DNA of 64,000 bases from Prochlorococcus marinus CUG1435 (GCA_017644375.1 JAEPLP010000001.1:1410001-1474000), one strand, 5' to 3'. Positions 44,267 through 54,557 are shown, numbered from the stretch's first letter. Program-made: numbers and translations. The notes: generated by a model not told the origin, from the letters alone.

Positions 44267-46171
44267 TCAATTTGTTGAATTAAGTAATTCAGAAATTAAT
44301 TCGGCATTATTATTTTGTAGATTAATTATCTGTTCTTGATCTAATCCGCCAACGGAAAGTTTAGCCATATCGTAAACATGATTAGCAATTTTAGATGCCA
44401 ATTGATTTTCAATAGGATCTTTTTTATCAATAATTATTTTGTTGCCTGTAATTTTATTAAGACCAACAATAAGAGGATGTTCTTTGTTAATTAAGAGCAC
44501 ATGATATTCAGGTAAGCCTGGCATCTTTTGTTCCATGTAAGCTCCCATATCATTAATTCTTCTCATTTGTTCTGGAAGCAAGATCATCGCTGGTGGAGCA
44601 TCTTTACTAGAAAGAGACTGCACTTTAACTGTTACTTTCTCATTGTTAAGGGCCTTGATTATAGTATCTCTAAGATTATCTGTATTTGATTTACCATCCT
44701 TATCCACAATTTCTTTAGATTCTTTATCTTCTATTTCATTTATTTCTGAATCTACTCTTTGGAATTGATAATCTTCATTTTTACTTTCCAACCATGGAAG
44801 AAATTGTGCGTCAATTAAGGGATCTGATTTAATAACTTCTTTATTATCAGATAAACAGATATTTAATGCACTAGATTGAGCAATCAAATCTGAACAGTAA
44901 ATTATTTTTTTAGAATCATTTAATTTATTTCGCTCTTTGTAATTTGCGAGAGTTGTGAAATATTTATCATTGGACTTGATGAGAGATTTATTTTCAATAT
45001 CTTTAGTTACGTCTTTCTCTGAATTTATTATTGTTTCGAAAATTATACTGTTATTGACTAAATCAGCAAATTTTTCATCTTCGATAGCACCTATTTTTAT
45101 AAAAGCAGAGATTGAATCCCATATTTCTGCATAGAATTCTGGAGAATTTTTTATCAAATCCTTCAGTTTATTAGCGATTTTCTTTGAGATAAATGAAGAT
45201 ATAGATCTTACTTTTCTATCAGTTTGTAATGCACTTCTACTAACATTTAGCGGAATATCTGTGGAGTCAATAACTCCTCTTAGAGGTAAAAGGTATTTTG
45301 GTACTATCTCCTTAATTGAATCGCTTACGAATACTTGATTACAAAATAGTTTTATTTCTCCCTTTTCCCAATCAGCTCTACCTGACAACTTTGGAAAATA
45401 CAATATCCCTTGAATGTCATATGGATAATCTGTATTTAAATGAATCCATAACAGTGGATCTCCCTGGAAAGGATAAAGGTATTTATATAACTCAATATAA
45501 TCTTCATCTTTTAATTCACTAGGTTGTTTTCTCCAAGGAGGATTTTTCTTATTAATTGTCTCTCCTTCTAATAAGACATCTATTGGCATAAAATCACAAT
45601 ATTTTTTTATTAGTGATTTAATCCTTTCAGGCTCGATAAATTCTTTTTCTTCTGCAAGCAGGTGAAGAACAACATCTGTACCAATGGTCTCTCTTTCCGA
45701 TTCCTCTAACGTGAAATTTGGAGATCCATCACAAGACCATTTGAAAGCTTTTGATTTCCCAATTGCCGACTTAGTTAATATATCAACTCTATCTGCCACC
45801 ATGAAACTTGAATAAAAACCTAGTCCAAAATGACCTATGAATTCATCATTATCTTTTTTATATTTTGTTAGGAATTCTTCAGCACTAGAAAATGCAACTT
45901 GATTTATGTACTTCTTAATTTCTTCATCATTCATTCCAATTCCATTATCGGAGATTGTTAACGTATTTTTTTCACGGTTAATTGTTATTTTTACTTGAGC
46001 CTCCTCAGTATTCTCGCAATCACCTGCCATAGAGGCCATTCTTCTTTTACTAATTGCGTCAACACCATTACTAACAAGTTCTCTTAAAAAGATTTCGTGG
46101 TCAGAATATACTGCCTTCTTGATAATTGGGAAAATATTTTCGGTATTTATACGAATTTCGCCTTTTTCCAT
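44267..46171 (-). CDS. htpG: HSP90-family molecular chaperone HtpG
   Basis: HtpG is the bacterial Hsp90, an ATP-driven dimeric chaperone. The 634-residue protein has the N-terminal GHKL ATPase. Its motifs are LRELVSNGVDAISKRR, ISDNGIGMNDEEI and GHFGLGFYSSFMVADRV. The middle domain includes VDSTDIPLNVSRSALQ, and a C-terminal dimerisation domain is present. ATG 46171 starts MEKGEIRINTENIFP. The 118-base upstream gap holds a palindrome (46238-46253) that could be regulatory. It is separate from hisZ. Confidence 0.96.
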   Translation of the reverse strand: MEKGEIRINTENIFPIIKKAVYSDHEIFLRELVSNGVDAISKRRMASMAGDCENTEEAQVKITINREKNTLTISDNGIGMNDEEIKKYINQVAFSSAEEFLTKYKKDNDEFIGHFGLGFYSSFMVADRVDILTKSAIGKSKAFKWSCDGSPNFTLEESERETIGTDVVLHLLAEEKEFIEPERIKSLIKKYCDFMPIDVLLEGETINKKNPPWRKQPSELKDEDYIELYKYLYPFQGDPLLWIHLNTDYPYDIQGILYFPKLSGRADWEKGEIKLFCNQVFVSDSIKEIVPKYLLPLRGVIDSTDIPLNVSRSALQTDRKVRSISSFISKKIANKLKDLIKNSPEFYAEIWDSISAFIKIGAIEDEKFADLVNNSIIFETIINSEKDVTKDIENKSLIKSNDKYFTTLANYKERNKLNDSKKIIYCSDLIAQSSALNICLSDNKEVIKSDPLIDAQFLPWLESKNEDYQFQRVDSEINEIEDKESKEIVDKDGKSNTDNLRDTIIKALNNEKVTVKVQSLSSKDAPPAMILLPEQMRRINDMGAYMEQKMPGLPEYHVLLINKEHPLIVGLNKITGNKIIIDKKDPIENQLASKIANHVYDMAKLSVGGLDQEQIINLQNNNAELISELLNSTN

Positions 46172-46237
46172 TTAAAAAAAAATCAAACATTTTAAATCTT
46201 ATTTCGTAAAAACTAGTTAATCAAGTTTAATTAGGAG

Positions 46238-46253
46238 TATTGTCCGAACAATA
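46238..46253. promoter_or_regulatory. 16-bp palindrome upstream of htpG
   Basis: TATTGTCCGAACAATA has perfect 6-base arms (TATTGT/ACAATA) with a central near-palindromic CCGA. It lies 67 bases upstream of the htpG start in the hisZ-htpG gap. It does not match the CIRCE element known for HrcA. It may be an operator of unknown specificity or chance. Confidence 0.35.
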
Positions 46254-46289
46254 TATGAATTTAAAAGTTAAATAAATTTTTAAAAGGTT

Positions 46290-47441
46290 TTATTTAACCC
46301 ACAAAATCTCACTACAATCATTTTCTTTCATAATTTGATTGGCTTTAGCTAAGTCATCACATGGATTTAAATGTAAGACAGCAATATTTCCTTTTTTCTG
46401 CTGTGCTTTTTGTTCATTCATACCTTTTTCTAACAAATAAGAATCTTTAAACATCAATAAAATCTTTTTTTTATCTGTCTTTTCTTCCTTAATTAAATTT
46501 CTTAAAATGTCTACTGAAATTGTAAATCCAATCCCATTAAATATCTTCTCATTAGGATTAAATGATCTTACTAACTCATCATATCTTCCCCCTTTTGCGA
46601 TGACGCTTTTATTTTTACCATTATCCCCAATTAATTGAAAAACTATTCCTTCATATAAATTCAAGTGAGGTTGAAAAGTGGGATCAAGTTGTAATTTAAC
46701 ACCATATTTATTTGATATTTTTGATAATGTTTCAAATAAAATATTTAAGTTATCTAATGTTTTACTAGTACCATATATAGTTTTTAATTTTTTTAATATT
46801 TCAATTGGCTCGCCTCTTGTGAATAAAAGATCTTTAAGAATATATTTATCATCTTCATCTATTCCTAATTTTGATAAATTATCTTGATCAAAATTAACCA
46901 GACTTTTCTTAATTTCTTCAAAATTATTATTCTTATATTTGTTCAGTATCAAGTCCATTAATTTTGTGGTGCTTACTAGCAGATATAAATTACAATTATC
47001 CTTCAAATTAATATTATCGATTGAATCAAACAAAATATTTATAACTTCAATTTCTGGGTATTTTGTATCATATCCAATTAATTCAATTCCACTTTGTAAT
47101 TTTTCTTGTAACTTAAATGAATTTTTATTATTTTGCTTTTTATCAAAAACCATTCCATTGGTGAATAATCTTATAGGTCTTTTCTTATTTATTAATCTAG
47201 TAGATGACAATTTAACAATTGATGTTGTCATTTCTGGCCTAAGACATAATGAATTATTACTTACTATTCCTACAACTTGATTTTCGTCAATAACGCCACG
47301 GCCTTTTATGGTCTCTAAAGTATTTATAAATGAGGGTGAAACCTCTTCATATCCCCATAGTTTATAAATACTATTTAAATTATTTATTATGTTTGAGTTA
47401 TTTTTTACATCGACTAATTTAATTTCCTTTATATCTGTCAT
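46290..47441 (-). CDS. hisZ: ATP phosphoribosyltransferase regulatory subunit (HisZ)
   Basis: HisZ is a histidyl-tRNA-synthetase paralogue that activates short-form HisG in histidine synthesis. The 383-residue protein keeps the class II core: SLCLRPEMTTSIVKLSS (motif 2 region) and AKGGRYDELVRSFN (near motif 3). It is shorter than HisRS and has a divergent N-terminus without the usual motif 1. The C-terminal part lacks a clear anticodon domain. hisG is not in the window. It follows the inositol-phosphatase family gene with 18 bases between. Confidence 0.78.
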   Translation of the reverse strand: MTDIKEIKLVDVKNNSNIINNLNSIYKLWGYEEVSPSFINTLETIKGRGVIDENQVVGIVSNNSLCLRPEMTTSIVKLSSTRLINKKRPIRLFTNGMVFDKKQNNKNSFKLQEKLQSGIELIGYDTKYPEIEVINILFDSIDNINLKDNCNLYLLVSTTKLMDLILNKYKNNNFEEIKKSLVNFDQDNLSKLGIDEDDKYILKDLLFTRGEPIEILKKLKTIYGTSKTLDNLNILFETLSKISNKYGVKLQLDPTFQPHLNLYEGIVFQLIGDNGKNKSVIAKGGRYDELVRSFNPNEKIFNGIGFTISVDILRNLIKEEKTDKKKILLMFKDSYLLEKGMNEQKAQQKKGNIAVLHLNPCDDLAKANQIMKENDCSEILWVK

Positions 47442-47459
47442 TTTAATATTTAACTAATT

Positions 47460-48308
47460 TTAGGTATAGAGATTTTTTTTAAATGGAGAGACCTTATCTA
47501 GTTCATTTTTTAATTCATTCTCAAGGATGGGAGAACAAGCTAAAATTCTTCCTGAACTTAAATTAAATTCGCCTGATGGATAATCAGAAATAATACCACC
47601 AGCCTCTTTTACAATAATAGCACCGGCCGCTAGATCCCATACCTCCAATCCTCTTTCCCAATATCCATCTACCTTACCTGCAGCAACAAATGCTAGATCA
47701 ACTGCTGCCGCGCCTCCTCTTCTAACACCTCTAGTTTTATGTGTTAAATAACAAAATTCAGCATAATTATTATCCTCTGTCTCAAATCTGTCATAAGAGA
47801 AACCAGTTACAAGCATACTATCAGAAAGATTAGAGGGATTCGATACTTTAAGTTCACTATCATTGCAGAATGAGCCTAAACCTATACAGGCTGAATATAG
47901 TTCATTTAAATAAGGTACTGATATAGCACCTATTATTGGCTTATTTTTATATACAAGACCAATAGAGGTCCCAAAAAAAGGATATCCATGGGAATAATTT
48001 GTAGTACCGTCTAATGGGTCTATACACCACGTTAAATCCGAAGATTTTGTTAATTTACCCGATTCTTCTGCGTTTATAGATATGTTTGGTGTCTCTTCTA
48101 ATAAATATTCTTTTATTTTATTTTCAACTTCCAAATCTACATTGGTAACTAGATCACCCTTTCTACCCTTTGATGATATTTTCTGTATTTTATTGTAATT
48201 AACTTTTAAAATATCATTACCAATTTGAGCGGAATTCTTTGCTATTTCATACAAAAAGGAGAAGTTTACTTGATTTGCAAGTTCCTCTATTTCACTTAAT
48301 TCAAACAT
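47460..48308 (-). CDS. inositol monophosphatase-family phosphatase
   Basis: This 282-residue Mg-dependent phosphatase of the IMPase superfamily has its metal ligands in NAEESGKL (Glu81, Glu82) and CIDPLDGTTNYSHGYPFFG (Asp97, Asp100). The second motif is GLEVWDLAAGAIIVKEAGG. Family members include inositol, histidinol and 3'-phosphoadenosine phosphatases. Adjacency to hisZ makes a histidinol-phosphatase role worth considering, but this is only inference. It lies 5 bases after the ferredoxin gene. Confidence 0.85.
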   Translation of the reverse strand: MFELSEIEELANQVNFSFLYEIAKNSAQIGNDILKVNYNKIQKISSKGRKGDLVTNVDLEVENKIKEYLLEETPNISINAEESGKLTKSSDLTWCIDPLDGTTNYSHGYPFFGTSIGLVYKNKPIIGAISVPYLNELYSACIGLGSFCNDSELKVSNPSNLSDSMLVTGFSYDRFETEDNNYAEFCYLTHKTRGVRRGGAAAVDLAFVAAGKVDGYWERGLEVWDLAAGAIIVKEAGGIISDYPSGEFNLSSGRILACSPILENELKNELDKVSPFKKNLYT

Positions 48309-48313
48309 GTTAG

Positions 48314-48688
48314 TTAATCTTCCTCAAATTCCCAAGGTGGCGCAACTCTTGTATTTCCCCTCCCAAAATATTGTCCAAATTGTAAATCGTAAACTTCATC
48401 TTCATAAGTAGTTTCTACCTCAAGATCTGAAGTTGCTTTAGCGACACAAAGAAGTGCATAGCCTTTGTCTTTTAAAGCCTGAGATACACCCATGGCTTCA
48501 GGTTGTTGTAAAGTACCCGATTTAATTTTAACTGCACAACTTGTACAGCAACCATTTCTACATGAAAATGCAAGTTTGAAACCTTTCTTTTCAAATTCCT
48601 TAAGTATGTAATCATCACTATTAACCTGCTCTTGGTAGACCTTTCCGGTTTCCTTATTTTTAATCGTGACTGTGAAAGTCTTTTTCAA
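48314..48688 (-). CDS. plant-type [2Fe-2S] ferredoxin with C-terminal extension
   Basis: This 124-residue ferredoxin has cluster ligands visible as Cys43, Cys48, Cys51 (AFSCRNGCCTSCAVKIKSG) and Cys81 (YALLCVAK). An additional Cys47 lies in the loop. It is longer than PetF1 (97-99 residues), with an acidic, aromatic C-terminal tail (DEVYDLQFGQYFGRG), so it is a divergent ferredoxin and not the main photosynthetic one. It transfers electrons to an unknown partner. It precedes the phosphatase gene and is divergent from tRNA-Ser. Confidence 0.88.
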   Translation of the reverse strand: MKKTFTVTIKNKETGKVYQEQVNSDDYILKEFEKKGFKLAFSCRNGCCTSCAVKIKSGTLQQPEAMGVSQALKDKGYALLCVAKATSDLEVETTYEDEVYDLQFGQYFGRGNTRVAPPWEFEED

Positions 48689-48737
48689 ATAACTTTCCTC
48701 TAAAATGGGATGATCAAGGGTTAAAATGGTTATCTTG

Positions 48738-48824
48738 GGAGAGGTGGCCGAGTGGTTGAAGGCGCAGCACTGGAAATGCTGTATAGGGGCAACTTTATCG
48801 AGGGTTCGAATCCCTCTCTCTCCG
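48738..48824 (+). tRNA. tRNA-Ser (GGA anticodon)
   Basis: This is an 87-base class II tRNA. The acceptor stem GGAGAGG pairs with TCTCTCC, with one G-U pair. The anticodon stem CAGCA/TGCTG encloses the loop CTGGAAA with anticodon GGA at 48772-48774. A long serine-type variable arm follows, then the T-arm GAGGG-TTCGAAT-CCCTC and discriminator G at 48824. No encoded CCA. A -10-like TAAAAT (48722-48727) sits just upstream. Confidence 0.95.
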
Positions 48825-49036
48825 TTTTATATTAGTTTATATTGGTTAACTACATCAACTCTTTGTCTATAAAGGATGTTTTAAATAGATGTTAATTTTT
48901 TTGGACAAGTTATAAATAATTTTATTTATTTAAATTAAGTTGAAAATATTTGATTTTTACTATTATATGTAGATATCTAAGATAAAAATTGATTAAATTA
49001 TTAGTAAATTTTGCTTTAATTTAGCGATCTAAAATC

Positions 49037-51034
49037 ATGGGGCAAATAGTTGGAATTGATTTAGGTACTACTAACTCTGTTGTCGGAGTTATAGAAGCTG
49101 GTCGTCCAATTGTTATTGCTAATTCAGAAGGGTCTAGAACTACACCTTCTATAGTTGGATTTACAAAAGACAAAGAAATAGTAATAGGAGATCAAGCAAG
49201 AAGACAACTTGTTCTAAATCCTAAGAATACCTTTTATAACCTAAAAAGATTTATTGGTAGTGACTGGGATGAATTAGATGAGAATAGTATTTCTGTTCCT
49301 TACAATGTAAAGGCTAATAATACTGGAAGCGTTAGGGTTCTTAGTCCAAATACAGAAAGAGAGTATGCACCAGAAGAATTAGTTAGCTCATTAATTAGAA
49401 AATTAATTAATGATGCTGAAACATATCTTGGAGATACTGTTGACTCTGCTGTTATAACAGTACCTGCCTATTTCAATGAATCTCAAAGGCAAGCTACTAA
49501 GGATTCTGCAATATTGGCTGGTATAAAAGTAGATAGAATCCTAAATGAACCTACAGCAGCAGCTTTAGCTTATGGTTTTGAAAAAAGTTCTTCTAATAAT
49601 GTTTTGGTTTTTGATTTAGGGGGAGGAACATTTGACGTCTCATTATTAAAAATTTCAAATGGTGTATTTGATGTTAAAGCTACATGTGGAGATACCCAAC
49701 TAGGTGGAAACAATTTTGACTCAAAAATAGTAGATTGGCTTGCTGAGAAATTTCTTGCTAAGCATAATATTGATTTAAGAAGGGATAGACAAGCATTGCA
49801 GAGATTAACTGAGGCTGCTGAAAAAGCTAAATGTGAATTATCAGGATTATCAAAAACTAAAATATCATTACCCTTTATCACTACAAATAAAGAGGGGCCG
49901 TTGCATATTGAAGATACCTTAGATAGAAAAATATTTGAATCTTTATCTCAAGATCTATTAGACAGATTATTAGAGCCTGTGCAAATAGCGCTAGATGACT
50001 CTGGATGGAACGCAGAAGATATAGATGAGGTAGTTCTAGTCGGTGGCAGCACCAGAATTCCAATGGTTCAACAATTAGTAAAGACTCTCGTTCCTAATGA
50101 TCCCTGTCAATCTGTTAATCCAGATGAAGTTGTTGCAATTGGTGCTGCGATACAATCTGGAATAATTAGTGGTGATTTACAAGATTTACTTCTTAATGAC
50201 GTCACACCTTTATCTTTAGGTTTAGAAACAATAGGTGGTCTTATGAAGGTACTTATACCTCGAAATACTCCTATCCCAGTAAGACAATCTGATGTTTTTA
50301 GTACTTCTGAAGCTAATCAATCTTCAGTTGTTGTTCAAGTAAGACAAGGTGAAAGACCATTAGCTTCTGAAAATAAATCACTTGGTAAATTTAGGTTATC
50401 TGGAATACCACCAGCACCCAGAGGAATACCACAAGTTCAAGTAGCATTTGATATTGATGCTAATGGTCTTTTAGAAGTAAGTGCAACTGATAGAACTACT
50501 GGAAGAAAGCAAGCAGTTACAATTTCTGGAGGTTCAAATTTAAATGAACAGGAAATTAATTCAATAATTGAAGAAGCCAAATCGAAGGCTAATGAAGATA
50601 GAAAGAAGAGATCTGTCATTGATAGAAAAAATAGTGCTTTAACTCTTATTGCTCAAGCAGAAAGACGGCTTAGAGATGCTTCATTAGAATTTGGACCTTA
50701 TGGCGCTGAAAGACAACAAAGGGCTGTTGAATTGGCAATTCAAGATGTTGAAGAATTCATAGATGATGATGATCCTCAAGAATTAGAAATTTCAGTAAGT
50801 GCTCTCCAAGAGGCATTATTTGGTTTAAACAGGAAATTTGCAGCAGAAAGGAAAACTGATAATAATCCTTTACAAGGTATAAAAAATACATTTGGATCAT
50901 TAAAGGACGAGCTTTTTTCTGATGATTATTGGGATGATGATCCTTGGGACAATCAAATGAATAGAAATTATAGAAATTCGAGGTATGGTAATTCTAGGGA
51001 TGATGATCCATGGGACAATGACTATTTCCTCTAA
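49037..51034 (+). CDS. dnaK: DnaK-type Hsp70 chaperone (cyanobacterial DnaK1-like)
   Basis: This is an ATP-dependent chaperone of 665 residues. It begins [20 protein letters not shown]. The ATPase contains [15 protein letters not shown] and [16 protein letters not shown], followed by the substrate-binding domain ([15 protein letters not shown]). The C-terminus lacks the typical EEVD-like tail. It ends in a tandem DDDPWDN repeat and DNDYFL. Cyanobacteria have several DnaK types, and this organisation with a following J-protein suggests the DnaK1 branch, which is inference. The 212-base gap before it has no clear feature besides AT-rich promoter-like sequence. Confidence 0.93.
   Translation: MGQIVGIDLGTTNSVVGVIEAGRPIVIANSEGSRTTPSIVGFTKDKEIVIGDQARRQLVLNPKNTFYNLKRFIGSDWDELDENSISVPYNVKANNTGSVRVLSPNTEREYAPEELVSSLIRKLINDAETYLGDTVDSAVITVPAYFNESQRQATKDSAILAGIKVDRILNEPTAAALAYGFEKSSSNNVLVFDLGGGTFDVSLLKISNGVFDVKATCGDTQLGGNNFDSKIVDWLAEKFLAKHNIDLRRDRQALQRLTEAAEKAKCELSGLSKTKISLPFITTNKEGPLHIEDTLDRKIFESLSQDLLDRLLEPVQIALDDSGWNAEDIDEVVLVGGSTRIPMVQQLVKTLVPNDPCQSVNPDEVVAIGAAIQSGIISGDLQDLLLNDVTPLSLGLETIGGLMKVLIPRNTPIPVRQSDVFSTSEANQSSVVVQVRQGERPLASENKSLGKFRLSGIPPAPRGIPQVQVAFDIDANGLLEVSATDRTTGRKQAVTISGGSNLNEQEINSIIEEAKSKANEDRKKRSVIDRKNSALTLIAQAERRLRDASLEFGPYGAERQQRAVELAIQDVEEFIDDDDPQELEISVSALQEALFGLNRKFAAERKTDNNPLQGIKNTFGSLKDELFSDDYWDDDPWDNQMNRNYRNSRYGNSRDDDPWDNDYFL
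50933..51019 (+). repeat. imperfect 21-bp direct repeat at the dnaK 3' end
   Basis: The 21-base unit from 50933 to 50953 recurs from 50999 to 51019 with one difference (T/A in the codon for Pro). Each unit encodes DDDPWDN in the dnaK frame, 66 bases apart. The last two bases of the second copy are the first two of the ATG of the downstream dnaJ-like gene (51018), so the repeat bears on both genes. Confidence 0.8.
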
Positions 51035-51935
51035 AAAAGACTATTTGTCGATTTTGGGTTTATCCCATGATTTCGATGATAAAGAACTTAAAAAGGCCTT
51101 TCGAAGAGAAGCAAGAAAATGGCATCCAGATTTAAATAAAAATGATCTAAATGCAGAAGAAAGATTTAAATTAATTAACGAAGCTTACGAATACTTACGC
51201 GAATCCAAAAATAGTAAAGAAAATTTGGATGAAAATATTTATAAAGATTACGAAAATAATAATTTCAAGACAGGATTCCCTGAATTTCAAGATTATCTTG
51301 ATTCATTATTTGGATATGAATACACCCCTAAAGATTATGACGAATATGATAATGAATCATTAGACGATGAATCCATAAATGATGAATTCAATAATTATGA
51401 ATATCCTGCAACCTCCCCAGAAGAGCCACCTCCAGTTAAACTCCACCAAGATATTGAAACAGTTATTGAATTAACACCTTATGAGGCCTTAAATGGAGCT
51501 TCCATTTTAATAGAACTTGAGGATGAAACCGTAGTAGAAGTTGATACCCCTCCTTTTGCTGGAGATGGATGGAGATTAAGACTTGAAAATATTGCAAGAG
51601 GAGGTAAAGATCACTATCTACAATTAAAAGTTCAAACGGAAAGTGGTCTAAGAATTGATGGTTTAAGAGTTCTTTATAAATTAGAGTTGTTTCCTCATGA
51701 TGCTCTTCTTGGTTGTGCAGTAGAGGTTCCTACCCTTGATGGATATGTCACACTTCAAGTGCCACCAAAATCATCTACGGGAAGAATGTTACGTTTGAAA
51801 GGTAGGGGTTTAACATTCGAAGATAATGTAGGTGATCAATATGTTGAAATCTTGGTAGTAATACCTGCTGATATTAATGATGAAGAAATTGCTTTATATA
51901 CAAGATTACAAGAATTATCACTTTCTGATTCTTAA
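51018..51935 (+). CDS. DnaJ-like co-chaperone (J-domain plus C-terminal domain)
   Basis: This Hsp40 of about 305 residues has an N-terminal J-domain with the HPD motif (REARKWHPDLNKNDL). It lacks a zinc-finger region. A long acidic, Asn/Asp/Glu-rich linker follows (about 70-130) and then a DnaJ C-terminal peptide-binding domain (LFPHDALLGCAVEVPTLDGY). It probably works with the upstream DnaK. The start is ATG 51018, giving [15 protein letters not shown]. An ATG at 50985 would add 11 residues inside dnaK. It overlaps dnaK by 17 bases. Confidence 0.88.
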   Translation: MTISSKKDYLSILGLSHDFDDKELKKAFRREARKWHPDLNKNDLNAEERFKLINEAYEYLRESKNSKENLDENIYKDYENNNFKTGFPEFQDYLDSLFGYEYTPKDYDEYDNESLDDESINDEFNNYEYPATSPEEPPPVKLHQDIETVIELTPYEALNGASILIELEDETVVEVDTPPFAGDGWRLRLENIARGGKDHYLQLKVQTESGLRIDGLRVLYKLELFPHDALLGCAVEVPTLDGYVTLQVPPKSSTGRMLRLKGRGLTFEDNVGDQYVEILVVIPADINDEEIALYTRLQELSLSDS

Positions 51936-51968
51936 TCAAATAATATATATATAGAAAAATCTACACCT

Positions 51969-52352
51969 ATGAACATATTTGTTCTTTTATATAATTCAGG
52001 AACAGATAAGGAAGGAATTCATTCAATCGAACTTAAAGGAAGGACTATAGTTCTTATGTTTGAAGATAAGGATGATGCTATAAGATATTGTGGTCTTCTA
52101 GAGGCCCAGGATTTTCCTTCGCCAACTGTTGAGATGATCAACATTGATGAAATAAAAGATTTCTGCGTTAGATTAGATTATGAATGCAAATTAGTAGAAA
52201 AAAATTTTGTACCTAAAACCGTAGAAGATAGGTTATTAATTTCACCACCCCAGAAAAACCTAGAAGTTCAAAATTGGGAGGAAGACAAAAATAGTAATAA
52301 AGATAACATAGATATAAATACCATTAAGGAAAACCTTGAAAAGTTGCTTTAG
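51969..52352 (+). CDS. DUF3110 protein
   Basis: This 127-residue protein matches cyanobacterial DUF3110. The opening MNIFVLLYNSGTDKEGIHSI, the block IVLMFEDKDDAIRYCGLLEA and the C-terminal DFCVRLDYECKLV are its best markers. The function is unknown. A low-complexity Asn/Asp tail follows the domain. It lies 33 bases after the J-protein and 38 before cyclophilin, suggesting a protein-folding operon. Confidence 0.8.
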   Translation: MNIFVLLYNSGTDKEGIHSIELKGRTIVLMFEDKDDAIRYCGLLEAQDFPSPTVEMINIDEIKDFCVRLDYECKLVEKNFVPKTVEDRLLISPPQKNLEVQNWEEDKNSNKDNIDINTIKENLEKLL

Positions 52353-52390
52353 CTATTAAAATATCAATTAATTATTAAACAAATAAAAAC

Positions 52391-52831
52391 ATGACAACTG
52401 CATTATTTGAGACAGAAGTTGGAAACATCAATATTAAATTTTTCTCTGAAGACGCACCTAATACAGTAAAAAACTTCACGAAGTTAATTGGAGATGGTTT
52501 TTATGATGGTCTAGCATTTCACAGAGTTATACCTGGATTTATGGCTCAGGGTGGATGTCCAAATACTCGTGATGGTGCATCTGGTATGCCTGGAACTGGA
52601 GGTCCTGGATACAATATTAAATGTGAAATCAATTCTAATAAACATCTAAAAGGTTCACTTTCTATGGCTCATGCAGGAAAGGATACAGGTGGAAGTCAGT
52701 TTTTTATAGTTTATGAACCACAGCCTCATCTCGATGGAGTTCATACTGTTTTTGGTAAGACTGATGATATGGATATAGTTCTAAAGCTTACTAATGGTTC
52801 AAAAATTCTAAAAGCAACTTTAAAACAGTAA
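52391..52831 (+). CDS. cyclophilin-type peptidyl-prolyl isomerase
   Basis: This 146-residue cytoplasmic cyclophilin catalyses proline isomerisation. It is of bacterial PpiB type with [20 protein letters not shown], the substrate-site block [20 protein letters not shown] and [19 protein letters not shown]. There is no signal peptide. It ends one base before the convergent ribBA stop. It is likely the last gene in the dnaK-dnaJ-DUF3110 folding cluster. Confidence 0.93.
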   Translation: MTTALFETEVGNINIKFFSEDAPNTVKNFTKLIGDGFYDGLAFHRVIPGFMAQGGCPNTRDGASGMPGTGGPGYNIKCEINSNKHLKGSLSMAHAGKDTGGSQFFIVYEPQPHLDGVHTVFGKTDDMDIVLKLTNGSKILKATLKQ

Positions 52832-52832
52832 T

Positions 52833-54557
52833 TTAGCTCTCAAAAACAATACTAAATGTCTCTTTATCTAGATTAAATTTTCTTGTAGATGAATATAATA
52901 TTTCATTTTTGATAGTAAATTTAGTATTGATTAATTTGATGCTACTTTTTGGGTGTAATGCTTGTTCAATGTTTCTAGAAACAATAATTCCAATCTTTGT
53001 ACTATTTTCATAATTGGATAAAAACTGTATAAATAATTCTATATTTTTTATTTCTTCATCAGTAATGTTCGAATTGGTTCTATTCTGATCATGCAAAATT
53101 CGCCAAACTAATTTTGGACGATTCCAAAAAGCCAATAATCTTGGTGTACTTTCTAGTTTAATATTAATATTCTTATAACTGCAGAATTTAATAACGTTAT
53201 TTTTTATTGGAACTAGATCAATAGATTTATATTTCCCGTCAAGAAAAATTGATATAAATGGATCGATATTCCTGGAATTAGGATTATCTTCATCAATCAT
53301 GTGGCCTAATTTCGTTTTTTTTACACTCAAATATTCTGCATTATTATCGTTTGGACAAATAACTAATGGAACTCTCTCAATAACCTCTATTCCGTAACCA
53401 CCTAATCCAGCAATCTTTCTAGGATTGTTTGTTAGTAATTTTAGTTTTTTTATTCCTAGATCAGTTAATATCTGTGCACCAACTCCATAATTTCTGAGAT
53501 CAGCTGGAAAACCTAATTTTTCATTGGCTTCTACAGTGTCTAGTCCACCATCCTGTAAGCTGTAAGCTTTTAATTTATTTATTAGACCAATACCTCTGCC
53601 TTCTTGTCTTAAGTAAACAACAACTCCCTCTTCCTCCTTTTCAATCCTTGATAAAGCAGCCTCTAACTGGGGTCTACAATCACAACGTAATGATCCAAAA
53701 GCATCGCCAGTTAAGCACTCTGAGTGCATTCTTACTAGGACAGGTTCGCTTAATTTTGATGATTTTTGTTTAACTAATGCAACGTGCTCTGAACCATCAA
53801 GTTCATTAACATATCCATAAGCTTTGAAATTACCAAAAATACTTGGAAGTACTGCATCGGATTTTCTAAATACAAATCTCTCAGTTTGAAATCGATAACT
53901 TATTAAATCAGCTATTGATATTAATTTCATTCCCCACTGTTTTGCATACTCTTTAAGTTGTGGAAGTCTTGACATGGAACCGTCAGGATTTTGTATTTCG
54001 CAAATAACTCCAGCGGGATAAAGACCTGACATTGCCGCAATATCTACAGCTGCTTCTGTATGGCCTGCTCTTTTTAATACTCCACCCTTCTTAGCTCTTA
54101 ATGGAAATATATGTCCTGGCCTTCTTAAATCATCGGGTTTTGTATTTGGGTTTATTGCAACTTGAATAGTCTTTGCTCTATCTTCAGCGGATATTCCTGT
54201 AGTAACATTATTTTCAGGTCCAGCATCAATTGATATCGTAAAAGCTGTTTGATTTTCATCTGTATTTCTATCTACCATTAATGGTAAATCTAAAGAGTCA
54301 AGTTTTTCGCCTTGCATAGCTAGGCATATAAGACCTCGTCCCTCTGTAGCCATAAAATTAATTTGCTGTGGAGTTGCAAACTGAGCCGCACATATTAAAT
54401 CCCCTTCATTTTCTCTTCTTTCATCATCTACAACAATTATGCATTCACCATTTCTTATGGCTGCCAACGCGTCACTGATAGGATCAAATTCAATTTTAAA
54501 AGATTCATTTATATCCAAAATTGTTCCATTATTTGATTTGGGACTTGTTTCTTTCAT
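52833..54557 (-). CDS. ribBA: bifunctional DHBP synthase / GTP cyclohydrolase II (RibBA)
   Basis: RibBA provides both precursors for riboflavin. The N-terminal DHBP synthase half has [18 protein letters not shown] and [22 protein letters not shown]. The C-terminal GTP cyclohydrolase II half has zinc ligands in [19 protein letters not shown] and the [17 protein letters not shown] block. ATG 54557 is preferred, with AGGA four bases upstream, over TTG 54569. After the cyclohydrolase ends (about residue 415) there is a further region of about 155 residues of unknown function. It is divergent from argC across 88 bases. Confidence 0.94.
   Translation of the reverse strand: MKETSPKSNNGTILDINESFKIEFDPISDALAAIRNGECIIVVDDERRENEGDLICAAQFATPQQINFMATEGRGLICLAMQGEKLDSLDLPLMVDRNTDENQTAFTISIDAGPENNVTTGISAEDRAKTIQVAINPNTKPDDLRRPGHIFPLRAKKGGVLKRAGHTEAAVDIAAMSGLYPAGVICEIQNPDGSMSRLPQLKEYAKQWGMKLISIADLISYRFQTERFVFRKSDAVLPSIFGNFKAYGYVNELDGSEHVALVKQKSSKLSEPVLVRMHSECLTGDAFGSLRCDCRPQLEAALSRIEKEEEGVVVYLRQEGRGIGLINKLKAYSLQDGGLDTVEANEKLGFPADLRNYGVGAQILTDLGIKKLKLLTNNPRKIAGLGGYGIEVIERVPLVICPNDNNAEYLSVKKTKLGHMIDEDNPNSRNIDPFISIFLDGKYKSIDLVPIKNNVIKFCSYKNINIKLESTPRLLAFWNRPKLVWRILHDQNRTNSNITDEEIKNIELFIQFLSNYENSTKIGIIVSRNIEQALHPKSSIKLINTKFTIKNEILYSSTRKFNLDKETFSIVFES

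Noticed and set aside
44232-44272. ATTGAGT...ACTCAAT inverted repeat between htpG and rpmB as a terminator
   Set aside because: Only 7-bp arms with a loop of about 25 bases, overlapping the htpG stop and lacking a T run after the stem.
46290-47441. Histidyl-tRNA synthetase (hisS) for the gene at 46290
   Set aside because: Short, without a clear motif 1 or anticodon-binding domain, and motif 2 region is diverged; HisZ fits better.
48825-49036. Small RNA gene in the gap between tRNA-Ser and dnaK
   Set aside because: The 212-base gap is A/T-rich with no stable hairpin or recognisable RNA motif; only promoter-like sequence is seen.
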